Counted from the stretch's first letter, positions 1 to 8,928 are shown. The stretch: 64,000 bases of DNA from Pseudomonas putida (GCA_041879295.1 CP047152.1:5213501-5277500), one strand, 5' to 3'. A program made the numbers and translations. Notes: generated by a model from the letters alone, not told the origin.

Positions 1-439
1 GGATCTGGTCCTTGAACTTCTGCAACTGTGGATTCTCTTCCACCTTGTTCTGCAGTTCCTGCAGCAACAGCTCCAGACGCTCACGCTCCACCTGCTCGGC
101 CATGGTCTCGACCTGGTCCTTGCTTAGCTGTGTGGTGGACTCCTGCGTCGGTTCGGCCTTCACTTCCGGGTTGATGGTCTTCTCCGGCGCCAGCTCAGGC
201 GAACCGCCCAGGTCGATGACGTAGGGCGTGCCGCTTTCCGAGAAACCGATCGGGTCCTTGAAGTAGCCGGCAATGGCGATCTTCTGCTCTGGCGTGGCCG
301 TGGACAACAGCCACAGCACCAGGAAGAACGCCATCATCGCCGTGGCGAAGTCGGCAAAGGCGATTTTCCAGGCGCCACCATGGTGGCCGCCGCCAAAGCG
401 CTTTACGCGCTTGACGATGATGGGCTGATTGTTCTCCAT
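1..439 (-). CDS. motB: Flagellar stator protein MotB (N-terminal part, cut by window edge)
   Basis: The minus strand from the ATG at 437-439 reads about 146 codons before the window ends, so the C-terminal OmpA-like peptidoglycan-binding domain is not visible. A basic, Gly/His-rich N-terminus is followed by one membrane helix at about residues 26-46. That helix contains the ADFATAMMAFF motif, whose Asp (about residue 30) is the proton-carrying residue in MotB proteins. A charged periplasmic linker with coiled-coil character follows. The start lies 3 bases after the motA stop, so the two genes form one operon. MotB anchors the MotA/MotB proton channel to the cell wall and lets it drive flagellar rotation. 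The name is secure from the helix motif and the motA neighbour. Confidence 0.93.
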   Translation of the reverse strand, partial: MENNQPIIVKRVKRFGGGHHGGAWKIAFADFATAMMAFFLVLWLLSTATPEQKIAIAGYFKDPIGFSESGTPYVIDLGGSPELAPEKTINPEVKAEPTQESTTQLSKDQVETMAEQVERERLELLLQELQNKVEENPQLQKFKDQI

Positions 440-442
440 GAC

Positions 443-1294
443 TCAGCGACCGCGAACCGCTTGTTCCAGTTCGGCGAAGCTTGGGCGATGCTTGGGATAC
501 AGCACCTTGCGCCCGAACTCGACTGCAAGCGAAGGTGGCATGCCCGAGGCGGAGGCGACCAGCGAGGCCTTGATTGATTCGTAGAGGTTCAGCTCTTCCT
601 TGGCATCGTGTTCCAGGCACTTGGCCAAAGGACCGAAGAAACCGTAAGCCGCCAGAATACCGAAGAAGGTACCCACCAGCGCCGCACCTACGTGCATGCC
701 GATGGCGGCCTGGTCGCCATCGCCCAGCGAGGCCATGGTCACCACGATACCCAGTACCGCCGCAACGATACCGAAGCCGGGCATACCGTCGGCAATGCCG
801 GTCACCGCATGGGACGGGTGCTCCAGCTCTTCTTTCATGCTCAGCAGTTCCATGTCGAACAGGCCCTCGAGCTCGTGCGGGGCCATGTTGCCGGTGGACA
901 TGATGCGCAGGTAGTCACAGACGAACGCAGTCATGCGCTCATCGGCCAGTACCGTCGGGTACTTGGCGAAGATCGGGCTGGCAGCGGCGTCCTCGATGTC
1001 GGCCTCGATGGCCATCATGCCTTCGCGACGGCTCTTGTTGAGGATTTCGTAAACAAGGCCCAACACCTCCAGGTAGAAGGCATGGCTGAAGCGCGAGCCG
1101 AACATCTTCATCGACTTCTTGATGACATGCATGGTCATGTGGCCAGGGTTGGCCTGCAGGAATGCACCAAAGGCCGCACCGCCGATGATCAGTACTTCGA
1201 ACGGCTGGATAAGGGCTGCGATCTTGCCGTGGGAGAGTACGTAGCCGCCGAGCACGCTCGCGAATACGACGATGATGCCGATAATTTTAGCCAT
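443..1294 (-). CDS. motA: Flagellar stator protein MotA
   Basis: This 283-residue inner-membrane protein has four predicted helices, at about residues 3-20, 28-46, 174-190 and 201-224, with a large cytoplasmic loop between helices 2 and 3. The loop carries Arg90 and Glu99, where charged residues contact the rotor protein FliG in MotA. The two prolines that matter for torque coupling appear as Pro172 and Pro222. With MotB it forms the proton-driven stator. The length is normal for the MotAB (lateral/enteric-type) stator. A sigma-28-like promoter lies about 65 bases upstream. The ribosome site before the ATG is weak. Confidence 0.96.
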   Translation of the reverse strand: MAKIIGIIVVFASVLGGYVLSHGKIAALIQPFEVLIIGGAAFGAFLQANPGHMTMHVIKKSMKMFGSRFSHAFYLEVLGLVYEILNKSRREGMMAIEADIEDAAASPIFAKYPTVLADERMTAFVCDYLRIMSTGNMAPHELEGLFDMELLSMKEELEHPSHAVTGIADGMPGFGIVAAVLGIVVTMASLGDGDQAAIGMHVGAALVGTFFGILAAYGFFGPLAKCLEHDAKEELNLYESIKASLVASASGMPPSLAVEFGRKVLYPKHRPSFAELEQAVRGR

Positions 1295-1358
1295 AGGTTC
1301 AAAGCACTTGCTGTCGTGGTCAGGGGAAGAGACGGGAGCTTTAAAACTCTTCTTCTAC

Positions 1359-1385
1359 TTATCGGCAGAACTGCGCCAGACTATA
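1359..1385 (-). promoter_or_regulatory. Candidate FliA (sigma-28) promoter for motAB
   Basis: On the minus strand the sequence TATAGTCT (1378-1385), an 11-base gap and GCCGATAA (1359-1366) match the flagellar sigma-28 consensus TAAAGTTT-N11-GCCGATAA. The -10 element is perfect, two mismatches lie in the -35 element, and the spacing is exact. It is correctly placed and oriented to transcribe motA (start 1294). It lies within the divergent region shared with the HDOD gene. Confidence 0.78.
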
Positions 1386-1424
1386 GCCACTCAATGCGAA
1401 AAGCCAGTTCGGACTGATGTCAAA

Positions 1425-2960
1425 ATGCCAATTGAAACCAAGGTGCCCACTCAGGCCCCGCGTACGCTAGAGGCCTGGGTAAAGCTGCTCGAGAGTGTTC
1501 GCATCCCCGTGCCGAAGCACAGCTACGACCGGGTCATGGCTGCCATCCACGATAGCCGCCGCTCGCTGCGCGATATCGCCGAACTGATGCAAGATAGCCC
1601 GGCGCTGGTGCTGTCAGTGATGCGCGAAGCCAATCACCCCACCAATGCCAGCCTCGCCGAGCCCGCCGAGAGCCTGGAAGTCGCCCTCAACCGCCTGGGC
1701 CTGGAGCGCAGCGAGCAGCTTCTCAAACGCTTGCCGACACTGCCCGTGGAGGAGATTCCGCCGGTACTGTGCCAGTTCCAGATGATCAGCCAGCATGCGG
1801 CACAGCAGGCCAGCGGCCTGTTCGCCAGCCGCCTGGCACGGCTGTGGCAAGAGATTCACTGGGGCAGCCTGCTGTTCCTGTCGCCACTCTGGCCACTGGC
1901 ACTGGCCTACCCCAAGCTGCTCGACGCCTGGGAACTGCGGGTTATCCACAAAGGTGAAGACGCCGCCCACGTCGAGGAAGAACTGTTTGGCGTGCGCATC
2001 ATGGCGCTGTGCCAGACCATAGCCGAGTATTGGCGCCTGCCCCAGTGGGTCACCCAGGGTTATCGCCTGCTGCTGGAAGAGCGCGAGCAACTGGCCAAGG
2101 TGCTGAACATTGCCCGCGACGAAGACCTGCTCAGCCAACAGCACCGCCTGGACGCCGAGCCCGGCTTGCGACGCTGGTTCAACCAGCCGGCCAATACCGT
2201 GCTGCTGGCCAACAACCTGGCCCTGGCGGCACAGGTCGGCTGGGATAACCCGCACCTGCTGCGCTGGCAACTGCTGACCGCGCTGTACCTGCAAACCTCG
2301 CTGGAAGACGTGCAGCAGCAAGTGCACCAGCAGGCGGCCGCCAGTGCCCGCCGCCATGCCCGACATGCCCTGTTCCACCCGGCCGAGGCTTTGATCTGGC
2401 CATGGCACCAACGCCGGCCTCACCCGGATATGCTGGCCCCACCCCCGCCCAGCAACGACGATCTGGCACGCTGGCGCACGCTGTGCCAGCACCTGCTGGC
2501 CCAACCCAGCCCGTTCACCAACGCCGTGCACCTGGCCACCCAGGCACAAGAGGCCCTGCTGGCCTGCGGCATGCAACGCATCATGCTGCTTAGCCTGGAC
2601 AAGGCCAGTGACTGCCTGCGCGTGCAGCAAATTGCCGGCCTGCCCAAGGAGGCCGGGGCTTTGGCCCTGCAGGTATCGCAGAACAAGCTGCTGCAAAAGC
2701 TGCTGAGTCAGGCCGGACAACTGCGCATCACACCGGAAAACCACAGCCAGTTCTCGGCGCTGCTGCCCGCCCCGCTGCGCGCTTTGTTTCGCAGCGAGCA
2801 TGTTCTACTTCGCTCGCTGGCTGCAAACGACCAGGTGCTGATGCTGCTGGTGGCCGACCAGGGCTGCCGGCCGATGGCCGATATCAGCGTGCAAGCCTTC
2901 GGCAAGACCGCGCAATGCATCGAGCGGGCCTTGTCGGTGTTTACCAACCGCAAGGGTTGA
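1425..2960 (+). CDS. HDOD-domain protein
   Basis: This 511-residue cytoplasmic protein is divergent from motA. The first ~220 residues have the all-helical pattern of HDOD domains, a degenerate relative of HD phosphohydrolases often found in signalling proteins; no intact HD metal-binding pair is visible. The C-terminal half is Leu/Gln/Ala-rich and its last ~150 residues could be a GAF-like sensory module (weak). An in-frame ATG exists at 1272, but it would run back through the motA start and promoter, so the ATG at 1425 is preferred. Substrate and partners are unknown. The position next to motAB suggests, but does not show, a link to motility or c-di-GMP signalling. Confidence 0.8.
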   Translation: MPIETKVPTQAPRTLEAWVKLLESVRIPVPKHSYDRVMAAIHDSRRSLRDIAELMQDSPALVLSVMREANHPTNASLAEPAESLEVALNRLGLERSEQLLKRLPTLPVEEIPPVLCQFQMISQHAAQQASGLFASRLARLWQEIHWGSLLFLSPLWPLALAYPKLLDAWELRVIHKGEDAAHVEEELFGVRIMALCQTIAEYWRLPQWVTQGYRLLLEEREQLAKVLNIARDEDLLSQQHRLDAEPGLRRWFNQPANTVLLANNLALAAQVGWDNPHLLRWQLLTALYLQTSLEDVQQQVHQQAAASARRHARHALFHPAEALIWPWHQRRPHPDMLAPPPPSNDDLARWRTLCQHLLAQPSPFTNAVHLATQAQEALLACGMQRIMLLSLDKASDCLRVQQIAGLPKEAGALALQVSQNKLLQKLLSQAGQLRITPENHSQFSALLPAPLRALFRSEHVLLRSLAANDQVLMLLVADQGCRPMADISVQAFGKTAQCIERALSVFTNRKG

Positions 2961-3004
2961 GCCTTGCGCTACAATCGCCTCTCTTTCCACACTGGAGACC
3001 GTGG

Positions 3005-3814
3005 ATGACCGACTTTTCCGGCCTGCCCCTGGTGATCGAAGCTGCAGACCTGCTGCCACGCCTGGATTCGCCGCAACTGATCCTGGTCGACCTGAGCAGC
3101 GCCAACCGCTATGTCAGCGGGCATATTCCCGGCGCGCACTTTGTCGAAGGCAAGCGCACCCAGCTCGGCCAGCCCCCGGCGCCCGGCCTGCTACCGGCCC
3201 TGGGCGAGCTGGAGAAACTGTTCAGCGAACTCGGCCACCGCGCCGATGCCGTGTATGTGGTGTACGACGATGAAGGCGGTGGCTGGGCCGGGCGCTTCAT
3301 CTGGCTGCTCGATGTCATCGGCCACAAGCGCTACCACTACCTCAATGGCGGTATCCAGGCCTGGCCGGCAGACAAGCTGTCCACCGACGTGCCTGCCAGT
3401 GGCAACGCCCCGGTCCGTCTGCACATCGACAGCGCACCCACCGCCACCCGCGAGTACCTGCAAAGCCGTCTGGGCGCCGATGACCTGGTCATCTGGGATG
3501 CGCGCGGCCCGCAGGAATTCAGCGGCGAAAAAGTGCTGGCAGCCAAAGGCGGCCACATCCCCGGCGCGATCAACTTCGAGTGGACCGCCGGCATGGATTT
3601 CAACGACCACCTGCGCATCCGTCAGGACATCGCTGAAGTCCTGGAGAAGCTGGGCATCACCCCCGACAAGGAAGTGATCACCCACTGCCAGACCCACCGC
3701 CGCTCCGGTTTCACTTACCTGGTGGCCAAGTCCCTCGGCTACCCACGCGTCAAGGCCTACGCCGGCTCGTGGGGCGAATGGGGCAACCACCCGGACACGC
3801 CTGTAGAAGTCTAA
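3005..3814 (+). CDS. Tandem-rhodanese sulfurtransferase
   Basis: This is a 269-residue protein with two rhodanese modules. The N-terminal one (about residues 10-125) lacks an active-site Cys. The C-terminal one (about 145-265) has the catalytic loop HCQTHRRSG with Cys228, which would carry the persulfide. This two-domain plan with one active site is that of thiosulfate/3-mercaptopyruvate sulfurtransferases. The loop sequence does not settle which donor is used. The ATG at 3005 follows a GGAGACC ribosome site. The gene is 9 bases upstream of psd and probably co-transcribed with it. Confidence 0.9.
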   Translation: MTDFSGLPLVIEAADLLPRLDSPQLILVDLSSANRYVSGHIPGAHFVEGKRTQLGQPPAPGLLPALGELEKLFSELGHRADAVYVVYDDEGGGWAGRFIWLLDVIGHKRYHYLNGGIQAWPADKLSTDVPASGNAPVRLHIDSAPTATREYLQSRLGADDLVIWDARGPQEFSGEKVLAAKGGHIPGAINFEWTAGMDFNDHLRIRQDIAEVLEKLGITPDKEVITHCQTHRRSGFTYLVAKSLGYPRVKAYAGSWGEWGNHPDTPVEV

Positions 3815-3823
3815 GGAACCCCC

Positions 3824-4687
3824 ATGAAATCCCGTCTGTTCATCATCAGCCAGTACCTGCTGCCGCACCACCTGCTGTCGCGGCTGGCCGGCTGCATCGC
3901 CGAGTGCCGCGTGCGCTGGTTCAAGAACGCCTTCACCGCATGGTTCGCCAAGCGCTACCAGGTGAACATGAGCGAGGCTCTGGTCGAAGACCTGAGCGCT
4001 TACGAGCACTTCAATGCGTTCTTCACCCGCGCCCTGAAGCCAGGCGCCCGCCCACTGGACGAAACCCCAGGCGCCATCCTGTGCCCGGCCGACGGCGCGG
4101 TCAGCCAGCTCGGCCCGATCGAGCACGGCCGTATCTTCCAGGCCAAAGGCCACGGATTCAGTGCGCAAGAGCTGCTGGGCGGTGATCCGGCCATGGCCGC
4201 ACCGTTCATGGGCGGCGAGTTTGCCACCATCTACCTGTCGCCCAAGGACTACCACCGCGTGCACATGCCGCTGGCCGGCACCCTGCGCGAAATGGTCTAC
4301 GTGCCGGGCCGTCTGTTCTCGGTCAACCAGACCACCGCAGAAAATGTCCCCGAGCTGTTCGCCCGCAACGAGCGCGTGGTCTGCCTGTTCGATACAGAGC
4401 GTGGACCAATGGCCGTGGTACTGGTCGGCGCTATGATCGTCGCCTCGATCGAAACGGTATGGGCTGGGCTGGTCACGCCGCCCAAGCGTGAGCTGAAGAC
4501 CTTCCGTTACGACGAAGCCAGCCGCGCCCCGATCCACCTGGAGAAAGGTGCCGAACTGGGCCGCTTCAAGCTGGGTTCGACCGCCATCGTGCTGTTCGGG
4601 CCGGAGCAGGTGAAATGGGCTGAGAGCCTGGGTGCTGGCTCCGCAGTGCGCATGGGGCAACAGTTGGCGGCGCCTTTGCAGGCTTGA
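3824..4687 (+). CDS. psd: Phosphatidylserine decarboxylase proenzyme
   Basis: Psd is a membrane-associated enzyme that converts phosphatidylserine to phosphatidylethanolamine, the last step of PE synthesis. The 287-residue proenzyme carries the self-cleavage motif LGST near its C-terminus. Ser252 would become the pyruvoyl group of the small alpha chain, matching the position in the E. coli enzyme. The motif DYHRVHMP with its conserved His is also present. A ribosome site (AAGGAACCC) precedes the ATG, 9 bases after the sulfurtransferase stop. Downstream lies a long inverted-repeat element and then the convergent serB. Confidence 0.97.
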   Translation: MKSRLFIISQYLLPHHLLSRLAGCIAECRVRWFKNAFTAWFAKRYQVNMSEALVEDLSAYEHFNAFFTRALKPGARPLDETPGAILCPADGAVSQLGPIEHGRIFQAKGHGFSAQELLGGDPAMAAPFMGGEFATIYLSPKDYHRVHMPLAGTLREMVYVPGRLFSVNQTTAENVPELFARNERVVCLFDTERGPMAVVLVGAMIVASIETVWAGLVTPPKRELKTFRYDEASRAPIHLEKGAELGRFKLGSTAIVLFGPEQVKWAESLGAGSAVRMGQQLAAPLQA

Positions 4688-4738
4688 TTACGGTTTTTGC
4701 ATTGGGGTGCATGTCGGGGTTTATTTTGCGCCTGTAAG

Positions 4739-4959
4739 ATCGAGCGCCGCCCGCGCGGCGCATCGCGAGCTACGCTCGCTCCTACGTTTGTTTCGGGCCA
4801 ATCAGTCCTGAGAGATTTGCGCGCGAACGTTATGGCGCACGACGCGATATCGTGTTGCGCGAACCAGGCGGTCGCGCGCGCCTGTCACAGGCGTCACTGG
4901 CCCGAAACAAACGTGGGAGCGAGCGTAGCTCGCGATGCGCCGCGCGGGCGGCGCTCGAT
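4739..4959. repeat. Composite inverted-repeat element, copy A (solitary)
   Basis: Two ~60-base arms are near-perfect reverse complements (ATCGAGCGCCGCCCGCGCGG at the left, its complement at the right, reading inward to TTTGTTTCGGGCCA). They flank a ~100-base core. Each arm contains two small hairpins preceded by GTAG or GTGG, the hallmark of Pseudomonas REP units. The core is related to the cores of the tandem arrays at 36224 and 60767 but in the opposite orientation. The element fills the gap between the convergent psd and serB. No gene is seen in 4688-4988. Confidence 0.9.
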
Positions 4960-4988
4960 TTCACAGGCACAGAAGATTCGACGACAAC

Positions 4989-6203
4989 CTAGCCACGGGC
5001 GTCGCGGTCACGCAGGCCCAGCAGATACAGCACCCCATCCAGCCCCAAGGTGGAAATCGCCTGCTTGGCCGACTGGCGCACCAGCGGCTTGGCACGGAAC
5101 GCCACGCCCAGCCCGGCCAGCGACAGCATCGGCAGGTCATTGGCGCCATCACCTACGGCGATGGTCTGCTCCAGTTGCAAGCCTTCTTCACTGGCCAGCT
5201 TCTTCAACAATTCAGCCTTGCGCTGGGCATCGACAATCGGCTCAACAGCCACGCCGGTCACCTTGCCATCGACCACTTCAAGCTCATTGGCGAACACATA
5301 GTCGATACCCAGGCGCGCCTGCACCTGACGGGCAAAGTAGGTAAAGCCACCGGACAGAATCGCGGTCTTGTATCCCAGGCGCTTGAGCTCAGCAAACAGG
5401 TTCTCGGCACCCTCGGTCAGGCGTAGCGATGCCCCGATCTCGTCCAGCACCCCCACGTCCAGGCCCTTGAGCAAAGCCATGCGCTCTTTGAAGCTGGCGC
5501 GGAAGTCCAGCTCACCGCGCATGGCGCGCTCGGTGATCGCCGCGACCTGCTCCCCTACCCCCGCCGCCTTGGCCAGCTCGTCGATGACTTCGGCCTCGAT
5601 CAGCGTGGAGTCCATGTCGAACACCGCCAGCCGGCGGTTGCGGCGGAACAGATCGTCCTTCTGGAAGGCGATGTCGACGCTCAGTTCTTCAGCCAGGGCA
5701 AAGAAGTCCGCACGCAGGGCCTGGGCATCGCTCGGCACGCCGCGCACGGAGATCTCGACGGCTGCCTTGCCCTTGTCGAATTCGGCATCCAGTGCCACCC
5801 GGGCCGAGAGGCGCTCCATGCGCTCGATGGTCAGGCCGTACTGGCTGATCACCGCACTCACCCGCTGCAGCTGCTCGGGAGTGATCTTGCGGCTGAGCAG
5901 GGTAACGATGTGGCGCGCTTCGCCATGCCCATCGGCCCAGTGCTGGTAGTCCGCCTCGGAAATCGGCGTGTAACGGGCCTGCAGGTTCAGTTCGTGGGCT
6001 TTTGCCTGCACGCCTTGCAGCAGTGCGGTAGCCACTTCGTTGTCCGGGATGTCGACCAGGATGCCAAACGACAAGGTGCCGTGCATGACCGCCAGGCCGA
6101 TGTCGAGGATACTCACACCGCCCTGCAGCAGGACGCCGGTGATAGCCGCAGTGAGACCGGGACGGTCCTCACCGGTGATGTTGATCAGGACGATTTCGCG
6201 CAC
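4989..6203 (-). CDS. serB: Phosphoserine phosphatase SerB
   Basis: SerB catalyses the last step of serine synthesis, dephosphorylating 3-phosphoserine. The protein has two N-terminal ACT-like domains (about residues 1-80 and 95-175) and a C-terminal HAD phosphatase domain. The catalytic motif FDMDSTLI carries the nucleophile Asp196 and acid Asp198; GGFTYF and GDGANDLPM are the later HAD motifs. I chose the GTG at 6203 because it gives the usual 404 residues beginning MREIVLINITGEDRPG and has GGAG 7-8 bases upstream. An ATG at 6236 would add 11 residues. The gene is transcribed toward psd. Confidence 0.95.
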   Translation of the reverse strand: MREIVLINITGEDRPGLTAAITGVLLQGGVSILDIGLAVMHGTLSFGILVDIPDNEVATALLQGVQAKAHELNLQARYTPISEADYQHWADGHGEARHIVTLLSRKITPEQLQRVSAVISQYGLTIERMERLSARVALDAEFDKGKAAVEISVRGVPSDAQALRADFFALAEELSVDIAFQKDDLFRRNRRLAVFDMDSTLIEAEVIDELAKAAGVGEQVAAITERAMRGELDFRASFKERMALLKGLDVGVLDEIGASLRLTEGAENLFAELKRLGYKTAILSGGFTYFARQVQARLGIDYVFANELEVVDGKVTGVAVEPIVDAQRKAELLKKLASEEGLQLEQTIAVGDGANDLPMLSLAGLGVAFRAKPLVRQSAKQAISTLGLDGVLYLLGLRDRDARG

Positions 6204-6337
6204 AACCTGGCTCCGACTTCGATGAAAAATGCGCATTCTACCGATTTTCCATGACCATCGGGCGCCAACGATACTTTGCCGACAAAACCCGGCTCGCTAT
6301 ACTCCCCCCACTTTCATGCCATTAAGAGCCGAGCTCT

Positions 6338-7792
6338 GTGAACCGGCCCACGCCAGTCAAACCAGACAATTTCTTCCTGATGATCTATCGCGCCTTGAGT
6401 CAACGTCGCGTGCCGCTGGCACTGCGCATCGCCTGCACCAACATTTTCCTGGTGGCGCTGGCGCTGGTGATCTACGCCTGCGTGATGGGCCTGCAGTTCA
6501 AGCAGGCCATGCATGAGCAGGCCGATGCCCTGGGCCAAAGCCTGACCACCCAGACCGCCACATCGGCAACCGAGCTGCTGGTGTCCAACGACATCCTCAG
6601 CCTCAACGTGCTACTGGGCAACCTGGTGAAAAACCCGCTGGTGGCCCATGCGGCAATCTTCAGCGTCGATAACCGCATCCTCGCCGAAGCCGGCCAGCGC
6701 CCGCGCAACAGCCTGCTGGGTGAGGCCGAAGGCCTGTACCAGACCAAGATCACGTTCCAGGACGTGACGGCCGGGCAACTGCGCATCAGCCTGGACATGA
6801 GCCAGTTCCAGCAGCCGATGCTGATCAGCCTGCAGAGCATGGGCATTCTGGCCGCCATCCTGCTGGCCCTGGCCTTGGCCCTCAGCTTGCGTCAGGGCCG
6901 CTTTATCACCCTGCCACTGCTGCAGTTGCGGGTATGGCTGCGCGACCCGCAGCCGTATACCCCGGCGACCGACCGCCAGGACGAGATCGGCGACATCGCC
7001 CGCCAGCTGCATGCACGCCTGGCCCCGCCTCCGCCACCAGAGCCGGAGCCCGAGGAAGATGACGAGCCGTTCGACGACCTGCACGCAGCTGCCCCGGCAC
7101 CCAAAGCCGTACCGCGCGCCAAGGTTGCCCTGGAAGACGAAGATGACGACGCAGCCTTCGCCGGCCTGCTGGACGATGACACTACAGCCAAAGCCCACGC
7201 AGAGGTCGAGTCCGACGAGCCCCAGTACAGCGCCGTACTTGCCGTGCAGCTGGGCTCGCAGGAGCAACTGCGCCGCCTGCCACGTACACGCCTGGACGAG
7301 CTGACCAAGCGCTACCGCGATTGCCTGGAGCACGCGGCCTCGCTCTACGACGGTGAAACCCACACGCTGAACGACGGCAGCACCCTGGTGCTGTTCCACA
7401 GCCGCGAGTGTGGCGAGGACTACCTGACCAACGCCATTTGCTGTGGCGAACTATTGCGTGCCCTGGGCCACGCCCTGCAGATCGAGGTGGCTGATAGCGG
7501 CATCACCCTGCAACTGCAGCTAGGCCTGGTATTGGGCAACGACCTGCATGGGCTGGAGCTGGTTGACCTGCTGATTGCCGAGAAAGTCCAGGATGCCCTG
7601 GCGCTGTCGCAGCACAGCCGCAACCTGTTGCTGGTAGAACGACAGATCAACGATGACGCCCTGATTCGCCAGCGTGCGCGTATTCGCCCGATCGCCAGCC
7701 CCGAAGGCGCGTGCTGTGTGGAGCGGCTCATGGAGCCCTACCCGTCAATGCTGGAAAGGCAACTGGCGCGCATGCATGAGCACCGTGCCTGA
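6338..7792 (+). CDS. Membrane protein with extracytoplasmic sensor, HAMP-like and degenerate cyclase-like domains
   Basis: This 484-residue protein has helix 1 at about residues 31-52, a periplasmic region to 160 and helix 2 at 161-184. A HAMP-like stretch follows to about 228, ending in DEIGDIARQL. A Pro/Glu/Asp-rich acidic linker spans 230-295. The last ~170 residues follow the class III nucleotidyl cyclase pattern: LDELTKRYRDCLEHAAS, then NDGSTLVLF and an AICCGELL helix. The usual first metal-binding Asp is replaced (Gln304 in AVQLG), while the second (Asp346) remains, so catalysis looks unlikely. It starts at GTG 6338 with a poor ribosome site. It is divergent from serB. The function is unknown; a sensory or scaffolding role is inferred. 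Confidence 0.75.
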   Translation: MNRPTPVKPDNFFLMIYRALSQRRVPLALRIACTNIFLVALALVIYACVMGLQFKQAMHEQADALGQSLTTQTATSATELLVSNDILSLNVLLGNLVKNPLVAHAAIFSVDNRILAEAGQRPRNSLLGEAEGLYQTKITFQDVTAGQLRISLDMSQFQQPMLISLQSMGILAAILLALALALSLRQGRFITLPLLQLRVWLRDPQPYTPATDRQDEIGDIARQLHARLAPPPPPEPEPEEDDEPFDDLHAAAPAPKAVPRAKVALEDEDDDAAFAGLLDDDTTAKAHAEVESDEPQYSAVLAVQLGSQEQLRRLPRTRLDELTKRYRDCLEHAASLYDGETHTLNDGSTLVLFHSRECGEDYLTNAICCGELLRALGHALQIEVADSGITLQLQLGLVLGNDLHGLELVDLLIAEKVQDALALSQHSRNLLLVERQINDDALIRQRARIRPIASPEGACCVERLMEPYPSMLERQLARMHEHRA

Positions 7793-7878
7793 CAGGTATA
7801 CGCGACATCTACAGCGTATGTCTTAAGTCAGGCTGGTTGCTTTGACTGGCGCAAAATCCAACCGTTAGCGCTCCCCCC

Positions 7879-7961
7879 GTAGGAGCGGGTTCACCCTCGA
7901 ACACCGGCGCAACCGGTGCCATGCAACGCGTCGCCTGCTTCGCGGGTAAACCCGCTCCCAC
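7879..7961. repeat. REP pair (GTAG type)
   Basis: GTAGGAGCGGGTTCACCC at the left and its near-complement GCGGGTAAACCCGCTCCCAC at the right form an inverted REP pair. It lies between the convergent genes ending at 7792 and 8046. Each arm can form its own hairpin, and the whole can fold into a larger one. Confidence 0.85.
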
Positions 7962-7991
7962 AAAGACCGCGCCGAGCTTCAGACGGAACAG

Positions 7992-8036
7992 CAGATACAA
8001 AAAAGCCCGCAGCGAATGCGGGCTTTTTTGTATCTG
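7992..8036. terminator. Bidirectional intrinsic terminator
   Basis: A perfect 19-base inverted repeat (CAGATACAAAAAAGCCCGC and its complement) surrounds a 7-base loop. It ends in a T run on both strands, so it can terminate the membrane-protein gene on the plus strand and the lipoprotein gene on the minus strand. Confidence 0.92.
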
Positions 8037-8045
8037 CCAGTTTGA

Positions 8046-8759
8046 TCAGAACCGATAAACTTCCATATCGGTGCGAATCGGCGAGGCCATCGGGATTTTG
8101 GGTTTCTCTGGCCCCTTCTTCACCTGCGTCGGTGCAGCGGGTTTTTTCGGTGCTTCTTCGGCAATCGCCGGCTGGTTGGCCAGCGGCTTCACCGCTGTGC
8201 TCAGCTGTTCGGCCAGCTTTTGCAGCAGTTGGCCCTGAGCCTGCACCTGCGACGACTCACTGCCCTCGTGCTGCTGCTCGAGGTGAATGATACGGTTGTC
8301 ACGCACATGGCCACGGCGGTCCAGCAGACGCCACTGGGCATCCAGAATGGCCGGCTGGTTCCTGCCCGAGTCCAGGCGTGTGATCGACAACAGCACTTGC
8401 ACGTCCGGGCTGAAGCCTGCAGTCGCCGGGGCCAGCACTACGCGCTGGCTGTCCAGACGCCAGGCCAGTTGACGCACCAGCAACTGGTCGATATCCGATG
8501 AAAGGCTGCCAGCCCAGCGACCGTCGGTCGCCGCGCTCAGGCTGCCATCAGCTTGACGCTGCAGGAATGTCTCACGCTGAAGGTAATCGGCCACCGATAC
8601 AGGGCCGAGTACCACGGCCATGCCCGCACTCTGCGACGGCTGGCCAGGATCACCACTGTCGAGCTGATACAGGGCAACCGGCTGATGCATGGTGCACCCG
8701 CCAAGGCCCAGCAGGCCAGTCATCAACAGCGCAAATGGAAGGCGCAGAAATTTCATCAT
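8046..8759 (-). CDS. ABC-type transport auxiliary lipoprotein (PqiC/DUF330 family)
   Basis: This is a 237-residue lipoprotein. The signal peptide ends in the lipobox LGLGGC at about residues 17-22, giving an acylated Cys and probably an outer-membrane location. The body has the pattern of the PqiC family, including YLQRETFLQR near position 60, GRWAGSLSSDIDQLL near 80 and a C-terminal Lys/Pro-rich tail. Family members assist MCE-type lipid transport systems (PqiABC, Mla-like), bridging to the outer membrane. No pqiA/pqiB or MCE gene lies next to it here, so its partner is elsewhere or absent. The start is at 8759 (MMKF) with a Gly-rich upstream region; the next in-frame ATG at 8756 is equally possible. 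Confidence 0.82.
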   Translation of the reverse strand: MMKFLRLPFALLMTGLLGLGGCTMHQPVALYQLDSGDPGQPSQSAGMAVVLGPVSVADYLQRETFLQRQADGSLSAATDGRWAGSLSSDIDQLLVRQLAWRLDSQRVVLAPATAGFSPDVQVLLSITRLDSGRNQPAILDAQWRLLDRRGHVRDNRIIHLEQQHEGSESSQVQAQGQLLQKLAEQLSTAVKPLANQPAIAEEAPKKPAAPTQVKKGPEKPKIPMASPIRTDMEVYRF

Positions 8760-8928
8760 CCCATCCAGGCGGCTGCCACAAGGCACACCGCAGTGATACA
8801 TGTATATTCAAACGGGCACACGGCCACGCCGGCTCCGCAAGGGGCATATCATCCGCGAAATAACCGTCCGACTCCAGCATTTCTGCCCGAAACGGCTTTG
8901 AAATTGCCGTTCCAGACATTGCAACCGG

